64,000 nt of DNA from Mugil cephalus (GCF_022458985.1 NC_061783.1:12593913-12657912); one strand, 5' to 3'; numbered from the stretch's first letter, positions 1-15,513 are shown. Program-made: numbers and translations. Notes: a model not told the origin generated them from the sequence alone.

Positions 1-1304
1 ACGACGACGATGATGATGATGATGAAGCAGAAAATACTATTGAAAAAAAAAATACTTTGTACATAGTTCAAATTCTTGGCAAAGTTGGTAGTGTGAGGTA
101 GAAGGATGGAAAGATGGCTCGTGGGTCTTTTTAAAAATGATAATTTATCAATAAAATGCCAAAACTGTGCATGTCCGTCTTTTCATTTGATCTTAAGCTT
201 AAGCAAACGTGGGAATCAAAATAAAACCAAGTGCTTCAAGCTCTATACACATACTGATCTTTCTCTTTTTGCTGATTTCCACACTCGCAACATAACGCAA
301 CAGTACAAAGAAACCCAAAACATGAAACGATTCACTGCTTCTGAATCTGTAGCACTGTCACTTGTCGCATTTTCTGTGAACACAGTAAGGTAAAAGTGAA
401 TGAGATGCTCTTCAGGTAAATGTCAATCTGATGTTTAAATGATGTCACATTAATTGAAGCCTCAGGTAACAGGGTAAAGTCCAGTATGTATTTCTCTGGG
501 GGAGCTTTAAATTAAAGATGGGTGCCAGTGTAATCCATGTAATTGGGTCAGGTCTGTCACTGTAGTGGTGGAGAAACAGCAGAGGAGGGCTGTAGTATAC
601 AGACATATCGCTTATCGCCCTAAACATAGTAGTTACTGTTGTGTTTATATTTTTATTTACATTCGTACACAGTTCTTTGTCGCTAAAAAAATCCAGTGTC
701 CAAAAAGTCCAATAGCACATTTTATATGTGTCTATCATAATGTTTGAATATATAGGTAACATGTTGGCAAACACTCATGGTTTTAGAATAAGTTGCCTTA
801 TAATCTGAAAAAACATTTTTTTTTATCTCTTATTATCATGTGATTAAATATACAAAAACACATATTAATAAGCTATATTGTCCATGCACATGTTGCCTTA
901 ATGATTTACTGACATCTAGTTATTATGTCTCTTGTTCATTCCCAGCATGTTTGTTCTTGCTGCTGTTCTGTCGAGCGTCCACACGGTGGCAGCACTGCGA
1001 CGAGAACACATTTCCGAACATAAACCATGCACACACAAATAGTCACTCTGTAACACGTGTTAAGTTAATTGGTCACTTATTGTATATCACACTGGAGAAA
1101 TTAATTCCTATCCATTTGTACGCACAAAGAGTTGCGAGGGGACTTCGGGGAGTGGGAAGCTACGTCTGCCATGTCCGCGGATGTGTGGCATCACTTAATG
1201 GTACTTTATCCGTGGATGCAGTGGATTGTGAATCAGTAAGTGTTATATCATTCCCCCTCAGCACTATTCATCAAAATACACATAAATAACAAATTGTAAA
1301 GAAA
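1..1304. other. Flanking sequence without a recognisable gene
   Basis: Positions 1-27 are a short ACG/ATG trinucleotide repeat. The remainder is AT-rich and several short open frames run through it. None has a family signature, a plausible splice partner or protein-like composition. It lies beyond the 3' end of necab1 and downstream, on the minus strand, of the tRNA gene. The nearest minus-strand TTTT run that could end Pol III transcription of that tRNA is at 1273-1276. Confidence 0.6.
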
Positions 1305-1376
1305 TAGCAGAGGATGGTTTCGATCCATCGACCTCTGGGTTATGGGCCCAGCACGCTTCCGCTGCGCCACTCTGCT
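1305..1376 (-). tRNA. Initiator tRNA-Met (anticodon CAT)
   Basis: The 72-nt gene reads on the minus strand from 1376 to 1305 and matches the vertebrate initiator methionine tRNA essentially base for base. The acceptor stem pairs AGCAGAG with CTCTGCT. The anticodon loop is CCCATAA (CAT complementary to 1342-1344), closed by CTGGG/CCCAG, which contains the three G:C pairs diagnostic of initiators. The T-loop is ATCGAAA rather than the elongator TTCGANN, another initiator hallmark. There is no intron. The A box (TGGCGCAGCGG) and B box (GGATCGAAACC) are intact. A TTTT tract about 29 nt downstream could terminate Pol III. The gene lies about 850 bp past the necab1 stop codon in the same orientation, probably just beyond that gene's poly(A) site. 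Confidence 0.97.
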
Positions 1377-1605
1377 TACGCTGTAAGATTCATAAAGCCG
1401 TTGTACAGAGACTGTGTCGTCACAGCAGTTAAAAAAGTGAAACCGCCTACTTCTGCCTCTTTAATTTTAACGTTCTTCTATCACATTAAAACCTAAATCA
1501 ATAACGTGGAGGTTTGTTAAGTTATGTTATACTGGCACACAAAGAAAATAGTTCGTGCATGAAGAGCAAGAAAGGGATGCAAAGACAATACACAACAATA
1601 TCATT

Positions 1606-1611
1606 TTTATT
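1606..1611 (-). terminator. Possible necab1 poly(A) signal
   Basis: AATAAA reads on the minus strand here, within TTAATAAAAATG, followed by T/G-rich sequence. It is the clearest canonical signal below the necab1 stop at 2227 and would give a 3' UTR of about 640 nt. This is inference only; other signals could be used. Confidence 0.4.
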
Positions 1612-2226
1612 AAGACTTATATTTCAGTTTGACACATTAAATACAGGAACAACAGAATCATGGAGGCTGCTACAATTAATCTCTCCCTGTCTCTTACTTT
1701 GTCTTTCAAACACACATTTTGTGCTCGTATGGCTGCATTTGTGAGGAATGTCACTGTTGTAATAAATTCTTTAGCTCTTCACGCTAATCAGCACAACTAA
1801 ATGATTAAAAGTGACCTCAACCTGAACTCAACTTGTAGATTAAAACCAGGCAGTGAGGCCAAAAACCTCCTTTTAAATCCTCACAAACGTAGCTATACAA
1901 GCACACACACACACACTACGCTGATGTTGATGTCAAACACAAGTGAGGAGGATTTCAGGTCATCAGATGGGTCGCTCATTGATGAGCTCATTGCTTTTAG
2001 GATGCCAGAGTGTAGACAAACACATGCGTGGGCTGTTTCAGCTTCCACCTAAACTATGAAGGAACATGGACGTCATCAAATCTGTACTAAACACCATGAC
2101 TTCACAAGCTGTGTTGAGTTGTCTCATGTGTATGTGCTGCTGTCGTGTGTGGCTTCCAGATGTGCCGACAGGTGGCCGCTTCACTCCTCGCACCCATCAG
2201 CGGAAATCCGGCGGCGGGCGCCCTTT

Positions 2227-2590
2227 TTAGTTGTTGTTGAGGACCCACCACGAGGCTGTGATGGAGAAGAAAAAGAAAAAAGAAATGGTTTACTGACCCC
2301 CAAAATAACACCAATCAGTGGGAGCACAAGCCTGTACTTTGTGCTCTGTGCGTATATTGTGTGTTTATGAATAAGACTTCACAAATGTATTCAGCTCTGC
2401 ACTCAACTCCAGCATCATCTAGGCCAAGATTGCTTTAAGGTACAATTAAGAAAGACATCTGATTACAACAAACATAATGTCTTTTTACATTTAAAGTTTT
2501 TTAAATGTTAAAAAATAAAATACAAAAATACCCTCAACACAATAAAATAGAAAACAATAATAATAATAATGTACACACACACACACACAC

Positions 2591-2656
<66 letters not shown>

Positions 2657-5600
2657 GTAGAGAACAAACTTTCAGTGGATTCGATGATAAAATAATATAA
2701 AATAATATAATAATATAAAAGCTCAGTTGTCAAATATGATTTATATCACTGATTTAAATCTAAATTTTACTTTGCAAAGAAAACCCATTAGATGTGCACG
2801 AGAGCTTCAGAAACAAGTAAACTGATTTGGCTTTTATATAAAAATCATTATCTTTTTATTCCAGTGTATCATTTGATCTTTTATGACATTTACAGGGTGA
2901 AACACTCAAATCAAAGATCTCTCGGCACGACATTTTGATTTCTTTGAAAACCTGATTAGAATCTAACAAGTCTTTGTTTGTCTGCGCAGCATGAGTTTGT
3001 GTCTGATAACAGCCGCAAAGAACTTAAAATAAAAATCCATCTCGTTAAAATCCATCTCATTACGATTACTTTACAAGTGATTGGGTTGAATGTGATTTGA
3101 GCCGTAGGTGATCTTACCAGGAACCAACATGGTGGTTATGATCTCTGGAGTTTCCAGGAAGTCCACGTTCCCTCTCTGGAAGGTTTTACTGTAGTTGGTC
3201 TGTAGGTGACTGGAGAATGGAAAAAAAAGACATCACTGTTCAGTTAAACTGTAAAAATGCCCTTAAATTCAGTTTATGTGAAAAATACATTAAAACCCTG
3301 TAATGACGCAAAGGTAAAGCTAACCTTTGACCCGATCATTTTATTATATTAAACATACTGTGAGTGTGCGATCATAGCTGTCACTGATGTAGTTGCATAA
3401 AACACAATTAAGAAATAAGGAAACTGTCATACGGGCAGTCCATACCAAACTGACTAACCTTTGGAGGTCTGGGGGATTTTTATTTAAATATTTATTCTTA
3501 TCACTGTAAAGAAAATGCGCCGCAAGCGTGGCTGCCTGGTAGCTGTCTAGTTTTACAAGGGTGCTCCTGCCTACTATATGTGTGTGTGTACAGATGGGTG
3601 GGTGAAACACAGACAAGGAGACATGTTCAACAAAGGACTGAAAAAACATCTTCAAACTGGCATTGTTTGTTAACGGCTTGTTTTACATTTCGGATGGGAA
3701 AAATCCAAAATCATGTCAGGTGGCTTAAAGCTGTCACGACTGAAATTAAAATAAGAAATGAACAAAACATGGAGACCTTTTCTGTCTTATTTTCCCACTA
3801 TGAGCACAGAGTTCAGTTTATTCGATTTATTTCAGATATTGGCTTTATGTACAGACAGATTCAATTTAGCTGTTTACCAAAACATACTGAAGATAAAAGT
3901 GCGTAATTGAATTGGCCTTAATCAAACTGAAATCGCATTTCATCAAACAAACTAAGGAACACAATGGAGGAAACACTTTGTTTTTACACATCAAAATCAT
4001 TATCATCATCACTTGAAAAATGAAAATGAAATTGATGAATGAAATGAAAAAATATGAAAAACTGTTCTTACACCTTTCCTTTGATTGTGATGTGAATAGC
4101 TAATAACCTTTGATAGAGGACTAAAATAACAAGAAACACATAACGTACATGAATCCAACTCGTGATAACTAAAATAACACATGATGAGATACAGCCATGG
4201 ACACAGGGGTGACAGTAATCAAACCTGATGAATTATAGTGACCACACATTTACGTTCCTCTTGCATTTGTTTCCCTCTTAGTCATACTCCAGCTTTCCTC
4301 ATTAATTCCATTAAAGTTTCACTAAACGCCGCAGCGTCGACCAAGAATAATTTGGGGTTTACACAAGCGAGCCACGGTGCATTAGCCACGAGGCATGTGG
4401 GGCGGGCTCATACTTACTTCTTCCACACGTTGTTGTGCTCCCAGAATTCATAGAGAATGAAGCGTGATTCATTTGCCAGCCGCTGAACTGCGATGCTGCC
4501 AAAGAGAGCACAAGTCATGCAATTACTAATTAGTGTGCTACATCATGTCCCCACCGCGCGGCCTCTCTCTGTCTGGGCTGTTTTCAACACGCTGAGACGT
4601 GCGCAGGCTTTGTGGACCCGTCAAGACGACTTCCTCGCTTCACCCTTGAATTTAAATATACATACAGTAGTGTTTTGTCCGAGGCTTTGCCCAAAATGAT
4701 GCTTAAAAATAAACCTCACGAACATGACTGAGATTTCAGGGGAACGATTGTGACAAAGCATGTAAATGTCAAGCTGTCCTTTAGGCTGCAGGATTTGGTC
4801 CAAAACCAGAGTGACAGTCAGGGTGATTCAGTTTGTTCTGCCTGCCAAAGGTGAATTTAACCACCAAGTGACAAGGGTGAGCATCTCTGGTTTTTGGCTG
4901 CACAAAAAAGAAAATGCAAATACTCTTTAATCCACGCCAGGGACGAGCTGGTGGAGTGAAGTCAAGAGCGAGTAGTGTTGACAGGAGGGACAAATATTCT
5001 TAGAGCCGCAAACGCTGAGGTCGAGCTTCTATATTTAATGCTTCCTTATTAATTCAGTTTCGCTGATGATATCGTGAAGATTTCTTAACGAGATGTGAAT
5101 CATTTAGTTGTGCATTCAGGCGGAAGCCGCAGCTCAAACCTGCTTCAAAAGTTTATTAAAAAAGGGTTGTTCTGAATTGTGGAACAAACATGAAATACTG
5201 AAACACAGAAAGAGGCGTCACACTCGGCGTCTGTTCAGAGACATCATACGTAGCGGTGCTGAGCTGAGCGACAGCTGGGGAAAAAAAGACCCAGCGGATC
5301 TTGAGTAGTTGAGATTTGGTCACTCGTAATTATCTGACGGTTGAGGAGCAGCTTCATGATTCACGTCTGAGTGATGAGTTTGTTTCTGCCACTCAGTCAT
5401 AACCACAGAGCGGTTGGTGTGTTGGAACAAAACTGACTCACAACAACACTTATTCAGTATGTTTTAAATGTACTGTACGTGGAGACATTTCATTTTACTT
5501 AAAGGTGACATATCATAAATGCAAGCACTAATTAAATTAAATAGAAGAGGTGTTTTTAGAATGTGTACTTAAATCTATACAGTATAAGGACAAACAGAAT

Positions 5601-8600
5601 CCATGTAGACCTGTTAAACTTTTATTCTCATGTGAAAAACTGGATTTACTGGCAACGTACTAACATAAATAGTACATCCTAGATAGATACAAAGATACAA
5701 AGAGAGAAGAAAGAGAATATGAACTGACTGTAGACATCCGGTCTGGGCACAAGCACACTCCATGTACTGCCTCAGAGCCACACGAAACTCCTCCAGCTCC
5801 TCCTCAAGCACCGACAGCTGCCTCTGGACTATTAGGATGTGCTGCAAAACAACACGCGGCATTAAAATCAAAAAGTTCAGACACTTGCTCGTGGCGCGCG
5901 GTGTCCGTAATCTTCGGCTGAATTAATTACTGAATGAACGCACCATCAGAAGGAGATCGTGGAGGAGAGAGATGAGGCGTGAACAGCGGGGAAAACCTGG
6001 TCTAATCACGACAATAGACAGTCTGCTAATCATTTCCTGGGGCTGATGAGGGATTGTTGTCAGGGGGGGATGACAGGAGCAGGAAGTGAGTGGTCTGACT
6101 GTGTGTTAATGAGGGTCTCCAGGAAATAAGTGTAAGTCAATGCAATGTCCTCTGAAGTGATGGAAACACAGCGTGCGACTGATGAAACGCCTCGGGACTC
6201 TTTCTCACTTTAATTTGGGCCACACACACAAGCACAAACACGCACACACACATATATATATACACACTGTATACATATACACTGGAGGACACTGTGGTGT
6301 GTTGATGCACACAAACACCACCACACATCAGACTTGTTTCGTGTTGTTGGTCATTACTGGTTTTCACTGCAGCCAATTTGTCCCCGATGACACACACCAT
6401 TAAACCAATTAAATAATGATGAATTCACACACATGAGACGTCTGCGTCACATTAGTGATGATGACACATCAGACTCGCGTGCAGTATTCACATGCATGGT
6501 TTTGTCTGTATTACTGTGTTATCTCATAGCGGGCGTACACACACTAGTGAATGTACGTGAAATATCCCAAACTGTAACCAAGCTGCAGGTCAGAAACTGA
6601 GAATCAACCAAAAACACGTAAGCGATTTCCAGTGTGTGGTGCATCCTTTAGTTTTGAATCTCTTTTTATAAACCTTCTTGAATGTTCTTTCTTTTTAAGA
6701 CGATGATTTAACAAAACATTTGATGTTGTTTTTTGTCCCCTAGTAAACTGCGGGGCACACACGAAACCCTTAAAAATTAAAACTCAACGAAAGTCTGGTC
6801 TGTTTTTATCAAGTGAAGCCTCTCCAACAAATATATTTCGAGAAGTGGGTGGAACCACTGTGAAACACGCAACTAATGTTGTGTTAGCTTGTGGTTAGCA
6901 TTAGCATTGACATGTAACAACAATCCCCTATTAACCCATAATGTTTTCCAGGTTGAAACTGATGTTTTGGTCAAAGCCAAACCAAAGTTGTCTACGACTG
7001 GCATCCCAGTAAAAAAGAAAGAAAGAAAAAAAAGAAAAAATTCAGGTTTAGCAGCCAAAAATACAGCAAGATGACATTTTCATGGTTGAAAGAGACAGTG
7101 TTCGCCTCAAGCTTCCCTCTGTTTTGCCTTCAGTTAACATTGTGACATCACAATGACGCAGTCCATGAAGGGGTCTTTATGTAAACCCTTTTAATTACAC
7201 AGTGAACATGAGTAACGTCAATACAGGAATATATTTCCTGATTCACTTGATTTATTATGTTCACTTTATTTGTTGTCGTGTTGTGTAAATGTAAATTTAA
7301 ATGTATATTATTTAGTGCAATATTTGTCGGCAAACATGCTGGAATATGTAATTACTGGCATAATGTTCACAATAATACTGACATTTGATGATTTATTATT
7401 CATCTAAGAATAAAATGCTTCACTATTAAATGCTGATCACGCTTTTAACTTATTGTGTTTGTGATGGAGAAGAAATCCTCATGAGTACAGAGGATTTCTC
7501 AGGCGTGAAATGAGCGACAGGGAGCAACCGTCTTTGCTTTGGCATGTGGACCCTGAAAACAGGTGACACCCGTCCACATTCACAGTCTGTCCAAGAGGAC
7601 AACCATTGATAGCTAAAAGAAATAAATATGCTCCTGTTTATATAGGATTCATCTATTTCCAGACAGACGGAGCCTTAAACAGACGAAGTACAAGGAAGAG
7701 TGGGCCCAAAGCACTTCTGACAACTTTTAAAACCCTGCTGTTGCTATGACGACCACCGACTGCTTATTATAAGTGAGACCTCTGTCTCTGTGTTACGGCA
7801 AAAAAAAAAAAAAAACGTGCGAGAACAGAGTGACACAAAGCGGTCACGGCAGCAAAAACAAATGAACAGTAGATAAAAGTGAGTAAACGAACCGCTTTGC
7901 TCTCCAGGACCTCCTCTTCAACGGGCTCCAGGCGGATCTCCTGCAGAGAACATAAACTTCCTCAGGCTTCCTCTCATAGTGACACATTTTCAACATCGCA
8001 CACTTCTCAATTTGCACCCCATTTCCCTCTGCCTCCATGAACGACTCTCCTTTGTGCATGAATTGTTTTTTTGTTTTTGTTTTTTTGACTGATAAAAGCA
8101 CAAGAGAGGTGAAAACACAACATATTACATTATGAAGCCAATGAGCTGAAAGACTAGAGAAATGTGCAGAGCTGAAGGGAATGAATGGTGACACCTCTCA
8201 GCTGGACCATGCAGTATGTGAAACCATTTTCGCAGGTATGTAGTCAGGTTCTTCAAATATTAATATAAAATATAGATCCTCTGCTTTATGGACTTCCTTT
8301 CCCCAACTTCTTTTCCTTGTCCTGTTAAACTAAAGCAACGCCCACTTATGATGTTAACCGCTAAAGACTTTTAAAAGAGTGAAGAAAACATATTTTTCCT
8401 TTGTGAGGTAGAAGTAGGTTTCCTTTCTTACTTTTAACTTAAATCCTGAAGTAAAAAGTAGTCAGTAATATAATTTCAGAACATAGTGACATAATCACAT
8501 AATAAACCTTATAGAAACAATTGAAACTACATAAAATTAAAAAATAAATACCAAACAATTGTTCATCAGCACTTTTCACTTTTCCTCAGTTTTTATGACT

Positions 8601-11600
8601 ATAAAATTTTGTTTTATTAACAGGTATAATGAAACCTCATTCTGTGATCTTTGAAACAAACCTTGAGGGTAAAAGATCAAATCAGGGTCTAAATTTGACA
8701 TTTATTCACGTTTGGTTTAACGTGCACGTAGTGAATGTTTCATAGCTGCCACAACCAGTCATAAGTGTTCTGGCTGTTTCCAATTGTCAGTTTACAACAC
8801 ATTTAATGCTACGTTCAACACAGCAGCTGTGAGAGTTGGTGTGCAGCTGATATTTCCTCTATATGTGCATATGTGCATGTGTTTGTAAGGTGGGCGGGTG
8901 TTGTTGGGCTGGCTCGGTTAATTTGTTGACATTGTCGTGAAGCCACGTTCCATAATTTGTGGTTCATTCCCAAGATGGATGTAAAGACCAGATGGCCAGG
9001 GCGGACATTAAAAGCAGAAGGAGATTAAAAAAAAAAAGAAGAATAAGAGAAGAAGAAGGAGGAGGTGGTAGGGGGGAGAGTAGAAGCATGGAAAGGTTGA
9101 AAGAAAGGCCAAGTGACCTTTTGTTCCAGACGGTCGATAAGCTTCTGCAGCCGGTTGACCTGCACTATCCACTGGCCGTCTTCGTCGTAAACACCTGGAG
9201 GAGGGTGAGAGGCAGACAGAGTGAATAACAAAGGCGGAGGGATGAAAGGCGCCGCATACATCGAGTGTATTTTAAACATTTCCCTCCATCGCGGTCTGCC
9301 AGGAAGACTTTTCAGGGTTTGCTTTCATGTCATGCAACACACGACCACGCCAATCAATGGGAAAGCTTTGAGCGCCGCAATCGAAGTTTATATAGGCTGT
9401 CGGCGGCCTATCGCCTAGCAACCACAGCTGGTGACATAACTGAGGTCTAATGGAGAGCTGACTGCGAACAGTGGTCACATACATACCACAACAACCAGGG
9501 GGAAATTACAGGAAAGAGCTATTAACTTACTGGGTTTCACATTTCTAAGAAGAAAATTAAGAAAGACACTCGTGCTCATGCTTCAAGCTGGAATAAAGTA
9601 AATCAGGGGTCTTCAATGTTATTCAGGCGAAGGACCCCCAAACTGATGGAGAGATTAAGTAGGGACCCCTTACCTACTATATGTGTTCTATATAAAACTT
9701 TGCCTTATAAATATACATTATTATTATCATTTCGCATTAAAATATTAAGATAAACATACCTGATATAAACATACAGATAACGTCTTCTGCCTCCATTTAT
9801 CCCTTTACTGTGTGTGTACACAGAATGTGTATTTAAAGAAATTTAAATTTGTGGGGGAAATTTAAAAAATGTATATATAAAATTTATAGTCAACCAAAAA
9901 TTATGCGACCCCCCTGCAGTACCTCCATGGACCCCTTGGGGGTGGCGGAGCTCCTATTGAAGACCTATGAAAAGTACATAATATGTGATATAAATAAAGT
10001 ATATTAAAGGTGTTTTTTTTTGTCTTTTTATGACATTTCGTATGATTTTCTGTTACCCCCCAAAACCCAAAGCACGTTGATCACACTGATGTCTTGTATA
10101 ATAACAGTTGTAGTGTGTCTTCAGTGCACCAGAAAAGTGGCAGGGCACCCAGCGGCTTTGAAACCTATACATAGAAACGCTGCTCTTTCTCCCTCACACC
10201 TACACAACCTCTCCTCCCCTCCTGTGCTCTGCTCTCTGGCCCGTGGAGAGACACACACTGGCTCCGGCCCAGCTTCCCTTTGCCGCCGGCGTGCAACGAC
10301 GCAACACAATCTCAAGGTAGGAAACATCGTTAGACACAATAAGTCCGCTCGGCGTCCACCTGAATTGACGAGACTGAGGAGAGGGTTGTTGGGGGAGAGG
10401 CTGCTGTTCCTCTGAAGCCTCCGATTAGAGCGACGACCCGACCACTGGATGGACAAACCCTCCGGCTTCAACGGGCCCTGTCTGCAGTCAAAACAAGACG
10501 ATGGTTATTCTGGCGCAGTAACATCTGAACATAACATCTTTTCAAAGTTGCAGTGATACGTCGACACACATTAAAACCTCATGTGGTCTATAAAGTGTTT
10601 TCTCTCTCACTACAAAAAGACATGGCTGAGAGGTAATGGCATCATTTTTAATATTTATATATTTTTTTGTTTTATGGTTAAAATCTTTGCAGGACTCCCC
10701 TTAAAATTTACACTGTGATGTCACAAAGAGTCTCCAGTTGTGCCTGCTGAGAATAAATTTACCTGAACTCGCCCCGACGTACGTTATGTTTGTATGTCGT
10801 GCCGGGCTGACAGTGACGCTAATGCCAGTGACAAGGTACATGCACCCATAGGGTAATATCACCTAAGATTTATCGTACTGCTGTCAAGTCGCTCGGTTCC
10901 GCACTTTGAAGAATCCTCAGGGTGTCTGTGAGGAAGTGTGTGTGTGCGTGTGTGTGTGTTTGTGTGGCCGTGACCAGGCACACATGGTTCGTTCTTTTCC
11001 ACTTCAACACTCTACAAGTGTAATAATAATCGCCCTTGGTTTTAATGTAGCTGGGGCTCTGGCTCCTCCTAACTGGTCTATGTTGGAAGTGAAAAACGAT
11101 TTGGGGAAACTTTCACCTGGGGCTATGAATGTCTGAGGTGCCCCCCTGAGCATAAACCAGGTTCTGGGGAAATCATTTTACCCTCACGTTCCCCGCTGTA
11201 GGGTTGTAGATTTCAAAAGTAGAGGAACTTTCGGGGCTGAGCTTGAAGTGGATTTAGATTTCATTACGACAGTGAGGACCAAGTTGGTGAGTGTGTTCGC
11301 CACAAAGTTAACGCCCGACTTAGATGCTAACACTCTGATAAACTACCTGAAAGACAAGCTAAGAACGATGAACGATTCAGCTCATTCGAAATTACCATGG
11401 AGTGTGAAGATGTGAAGCTATGAGAGCAGTACCGTTTTCTTTTCCTTTTGGAGGAGAGTGTTTGTATATCTTTTAAAAACTGATGTTTTTATTTATTTTT
11501 TTAAATGTATTTATTTTCATGATACAAGTCTGAAATAAAGATTGATTTATTATGAGTGTCTCAACAAAGAAGTCTGATGACTTCTACTGCTTATCCTTTT

Positions 11601-11705
11601 TCCAGCTTTAATGACCCCATTATGGGAAATGGACTAAAGTTGTACACAAAAACATTAAATGCAAAATCAGCTATTGCTTTCTCATATATATATATATACA
11701 TATAC

Positions 11706-11752
<47 letters not shown>

Positions 11753-14700
11753 AGTGGACTACTTATAATCTTTGCAGGTTTTACAATGATCTTCAGGAAC
11801 CCTAAAGCCTAATAATTATGGGTATATTGACTCTCTGTAATATGAGGTTTATGAGATGATGAAACTGACAAACTGTAATCATTTTACTATTAACTGGAAG
11901 CAAACTACATCCATCCATTTGTCACATTTTCAAATACATGAAATCACAAGAAAGGGTTCCAGACTAGATGCCAGTGATTCAGACCTCATTCGTTTGAACC
12001 GCATCTTTTTACTTCTCAAGAGGCCAACGCCGTGCCAACACCCACTAGAGAGCTCTCTAAGCTGTGCAGAACCACTCAGAAGAGGTTTGAAAAGATCTCC
12101 ACAATATTGAATCTGTCCGCTCAGTGGATTATTTCACTTGGCTGCAAACATGCACAGGTCCGACCCTCGTGGCAGCTTCAGCCCGAGAGCAGAGCGTTTG
12201 ATGCAGAGTCTCCAAGAAGAGGTGTGGAGATTTTAAATTCACATCACGTGCAAGAAGGTCTTGCAACATTGCACGGAACGGATATAAAATTCAGCGAGCC
12301 GATGTCAGAGACTAGTTGGTCGTTACACAGGACGTCTACAAGAAGTTATTTCTGGTCGCGGGATCAGCACTAAACTTTGATGCCAAGGGTGTAATAATTA
12401 TTATTTTTTATTTGTTCAGCTGAAAATGCTTTGAACAGACTTGTTCATCTTCGTTGTGGTACCGCTCATAGGAGATTTCATTTTAAACGCTGCCCTCCAC
12501 CCCAGTATAATGCAGTATAATTAATTCGCAAGCTGCAGCCTAATATATCTCTACTCTTGATGCACGGAGCAGGAGGAGGAACTGTGTAGCGGGTCCCTCT
12601 CGGTCAGCCAGTGACTCATATTCTCAGCTATGCAGCGGCTTTAATTGCACAAACTGTCTGAGATAACTAACAAAGCAAAGTCCAGCAGCCTGCCCATCTT
12701 CTCAGAGCAGTTAAATCATCTGAGAGGAGGGAGAGGAGGCTGAGAGGAGAAGAGACAAGTGTGTGGAAAACTCTTTCTAAATCAATTAGTTTTAAAGGCA
12801 TCCCAGTATCTGATCCAAAGGGAAACCCTTAACATTACAAGGTTTGCCCTTACCCTTAAAAAAAAAAAAGTCACACCGTGCCATACCGTCCACCATGGAT
12901 ATGGGCTGCACAGTTTCTTCACACGTATAACACCGACCACAAAAACCTATTTAAAGCCGCCAGAGACACAAGCACATCTCTAGATGTTTGACGAACAGAG
13001 AGATTGCATCCCGGCGCACGGGGGAATCACTCAAGCGAGAGGGATCTTGGAGGAGAAGAGGAGAAGCTGCTCGGGGAACGAGAGAGAGTCACACTTCGAG
13101 ATGACATGACAGGGTAATGGAGGGAGGGAGAGGCGTTTAGAGGGGGTGAAGGGAGGGAAGGGAAAGTTTGTGAAGGTCCCTGTCGCTGAAATGTCAATTA
13201 TCCATAAGTCCGTCACTTCCTGACCCCAAAGACAGACAAGACAGAAACAAACAAACAAACAAAAAAACAGTGATCATTTTAAAATAAGCACATTCATGTC
13301 AAACAACAGACAATAATACTTTGTTAGGATTGTCATTCAGACACGTTTTGACTGATCCAGTGATGTTGTTGTAAGTTGGAAATTAACTAGCTCAGAATCA
13401 CACTGTGGAAGAAGCTATACATAATTTGTGTTTGGTCCAAAACAAACACTAAGTAATTTTTTTATGTATAAAATTAGTAAAAGGATCTAAAGAGAGATGT
13501 TAAAATCTGTCCTACACCTGAACAAATGGTTGCAGAAAGCCTTGAACTTTGCTTTAGAGGGTTAAGAGTTCAGTACGGTTTTAAAAAAACAAACATACGT
13601 ATAGTCTGAAACCAACTGGAACTGAGTGTCTGATAAAGTCTGATCCATCCATCGCTGTTACGTTTGTACTTCTGCTGTTTCCAGTGTGTTTTGGAAATGT
13701 ACTAATGGGGTCTTAGATGTCTGCTGATGGCAGATAAAAGCATGCTTCCCCTCTCGAGTCGGCAACACTTAATTGTTTCTGAAATGCACGACAGGTTTCG
13801 CTGGCATATTTGATAAAACAGCAGCTCACTGGTAAAGTAATTCCTCGACATTCAAGACGTGGTGGTTGGGAGACTTGTGTGATCCTTGTATTTCCTGTTT
13901 CTATTCTGGATGTTACTTCCTCTGTGTTCAGCGTCTTGCTTTACCTCCAGCTTGTGTTTCTCTCCATTGATTATAGAATTGATTTGTTTTCATGTGCTGC
14001 TTTCTTAGTCGTCTCAGCTGTGGCTTGTTAGCTTCAGTGTGTCTTTGTCTTTTGTCTGTTCGTTCACCTGAGGTTCAGGTCACTGTGGGTTCTTGTTTTT
14101 TTTTTTTTTTTTTGATTTGTTAGTTGGATTAACCTGCCACACTCTCTCCTTTTTTACCTACATGGTAAATCCTCATTAAATTAGACATTATTATTTAATC
14201 CAAACCATGGTTCCTTATGTGTGTCTTTGTGTGTTCTGCACTTTGCTCCACCTCCTTACTACACAATACTACACAATGTGCTTAAAGATTGAATCCAAAG
14301 CTGCTGACATAAAAAATTATATGACATGAGATTTTGTTTCATTGAGAAATATTTTGGATGGGAAACATAAAGAGATGTACCACACCAACAAGCTGACAGG
14401 CACAACACTTTATGTGTTAACATATTAGTTACTGTGATTAGTAAAGACATGAGACTTCTACAGACTGTTAACCAGGACAAACCACAAAACATGGAGTAGA
14501 TCATGTTTCAAATATGAATTTACACTTAACGCTACAAGAGCAAAGGCTTTTTGGAAGGAGTCAGTGTGTTTGGTGAGTGGAGACTTCTGCAGTTTGAGCA
14601 GGACGTCAAACTCATTTTACATCCTTCGTTGCAGAACATTTTAAGAAATTATTTTTTTTAAAGAAATATATATAACTGCAGTTTCAGCACACTGCTGCCT

Positions 14701-15441
14701 GCTTTTTAGTGGTGGGTGTTGAGTTCTGTCCACTAGTCTTACTAAAAGAATGGACAAATTAGGAAAATCAGCTACTTTAATTGAAAAATAGCAGTTTAAG
14801 TATTTGCAGATTCATGCCACAGGCCAGATTAGACCCTCTGGTGGGCCCTTGGGTCATATGTTTGACACCATTGCTTTAGTGTAACCTTAACTTTGATAAA
14901 CACACGGTTTAATTAATTACTTTTTGGCTTTTTGACAAACAAAAATGTTGCCACTCAATCTTCATGAAACCTGCATTTAGCTCAGGAGGATGCATTAACA
15001 AGTGGATTTTTAATTTGCTTCACATGGACATATTTACACACACTGATTCTCCACCATCTGACTAGATCTCCACTTAAGTATTTTCTGCTACTGAGAAGAT
15101 CAGGACCAGCCGAGATACGTATACACACAGCAGAGTGGATCCGTCCTGAATAGATCAACATTTTGTGTGTGTTGAACGTAGCCTTAGCAGAGGTTGGCAG
15201 CAGGTTAGTTCGCAGTCGCTGAACTCAGGCAGGTGACAGGATACAAAAAGACGTGCCTGCATGTGCGTCATTACCTGTTCTTTAAATGCACCAGGCTTTA
15301 AATGAACATTACCTGCAGGGGGCGACCCACAAACACGCTCTCTCACACACATCGCTTTGTGTGTTATGGGTGAGTCATCACCACTAATGAAGTGAACACA
15401 CCAGAGGCATTTTTGATTTGTGAATGCAGACTGATCAAGTG

Positions 15442-15513
<72 letters not shown>

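Noticed and set aside
11856-12373. Two overlapping plus-strand frames in necab1 intron 6
   Set aside because: No family similarity and no conserved motif; the length is within chance expectation for an intron this size.
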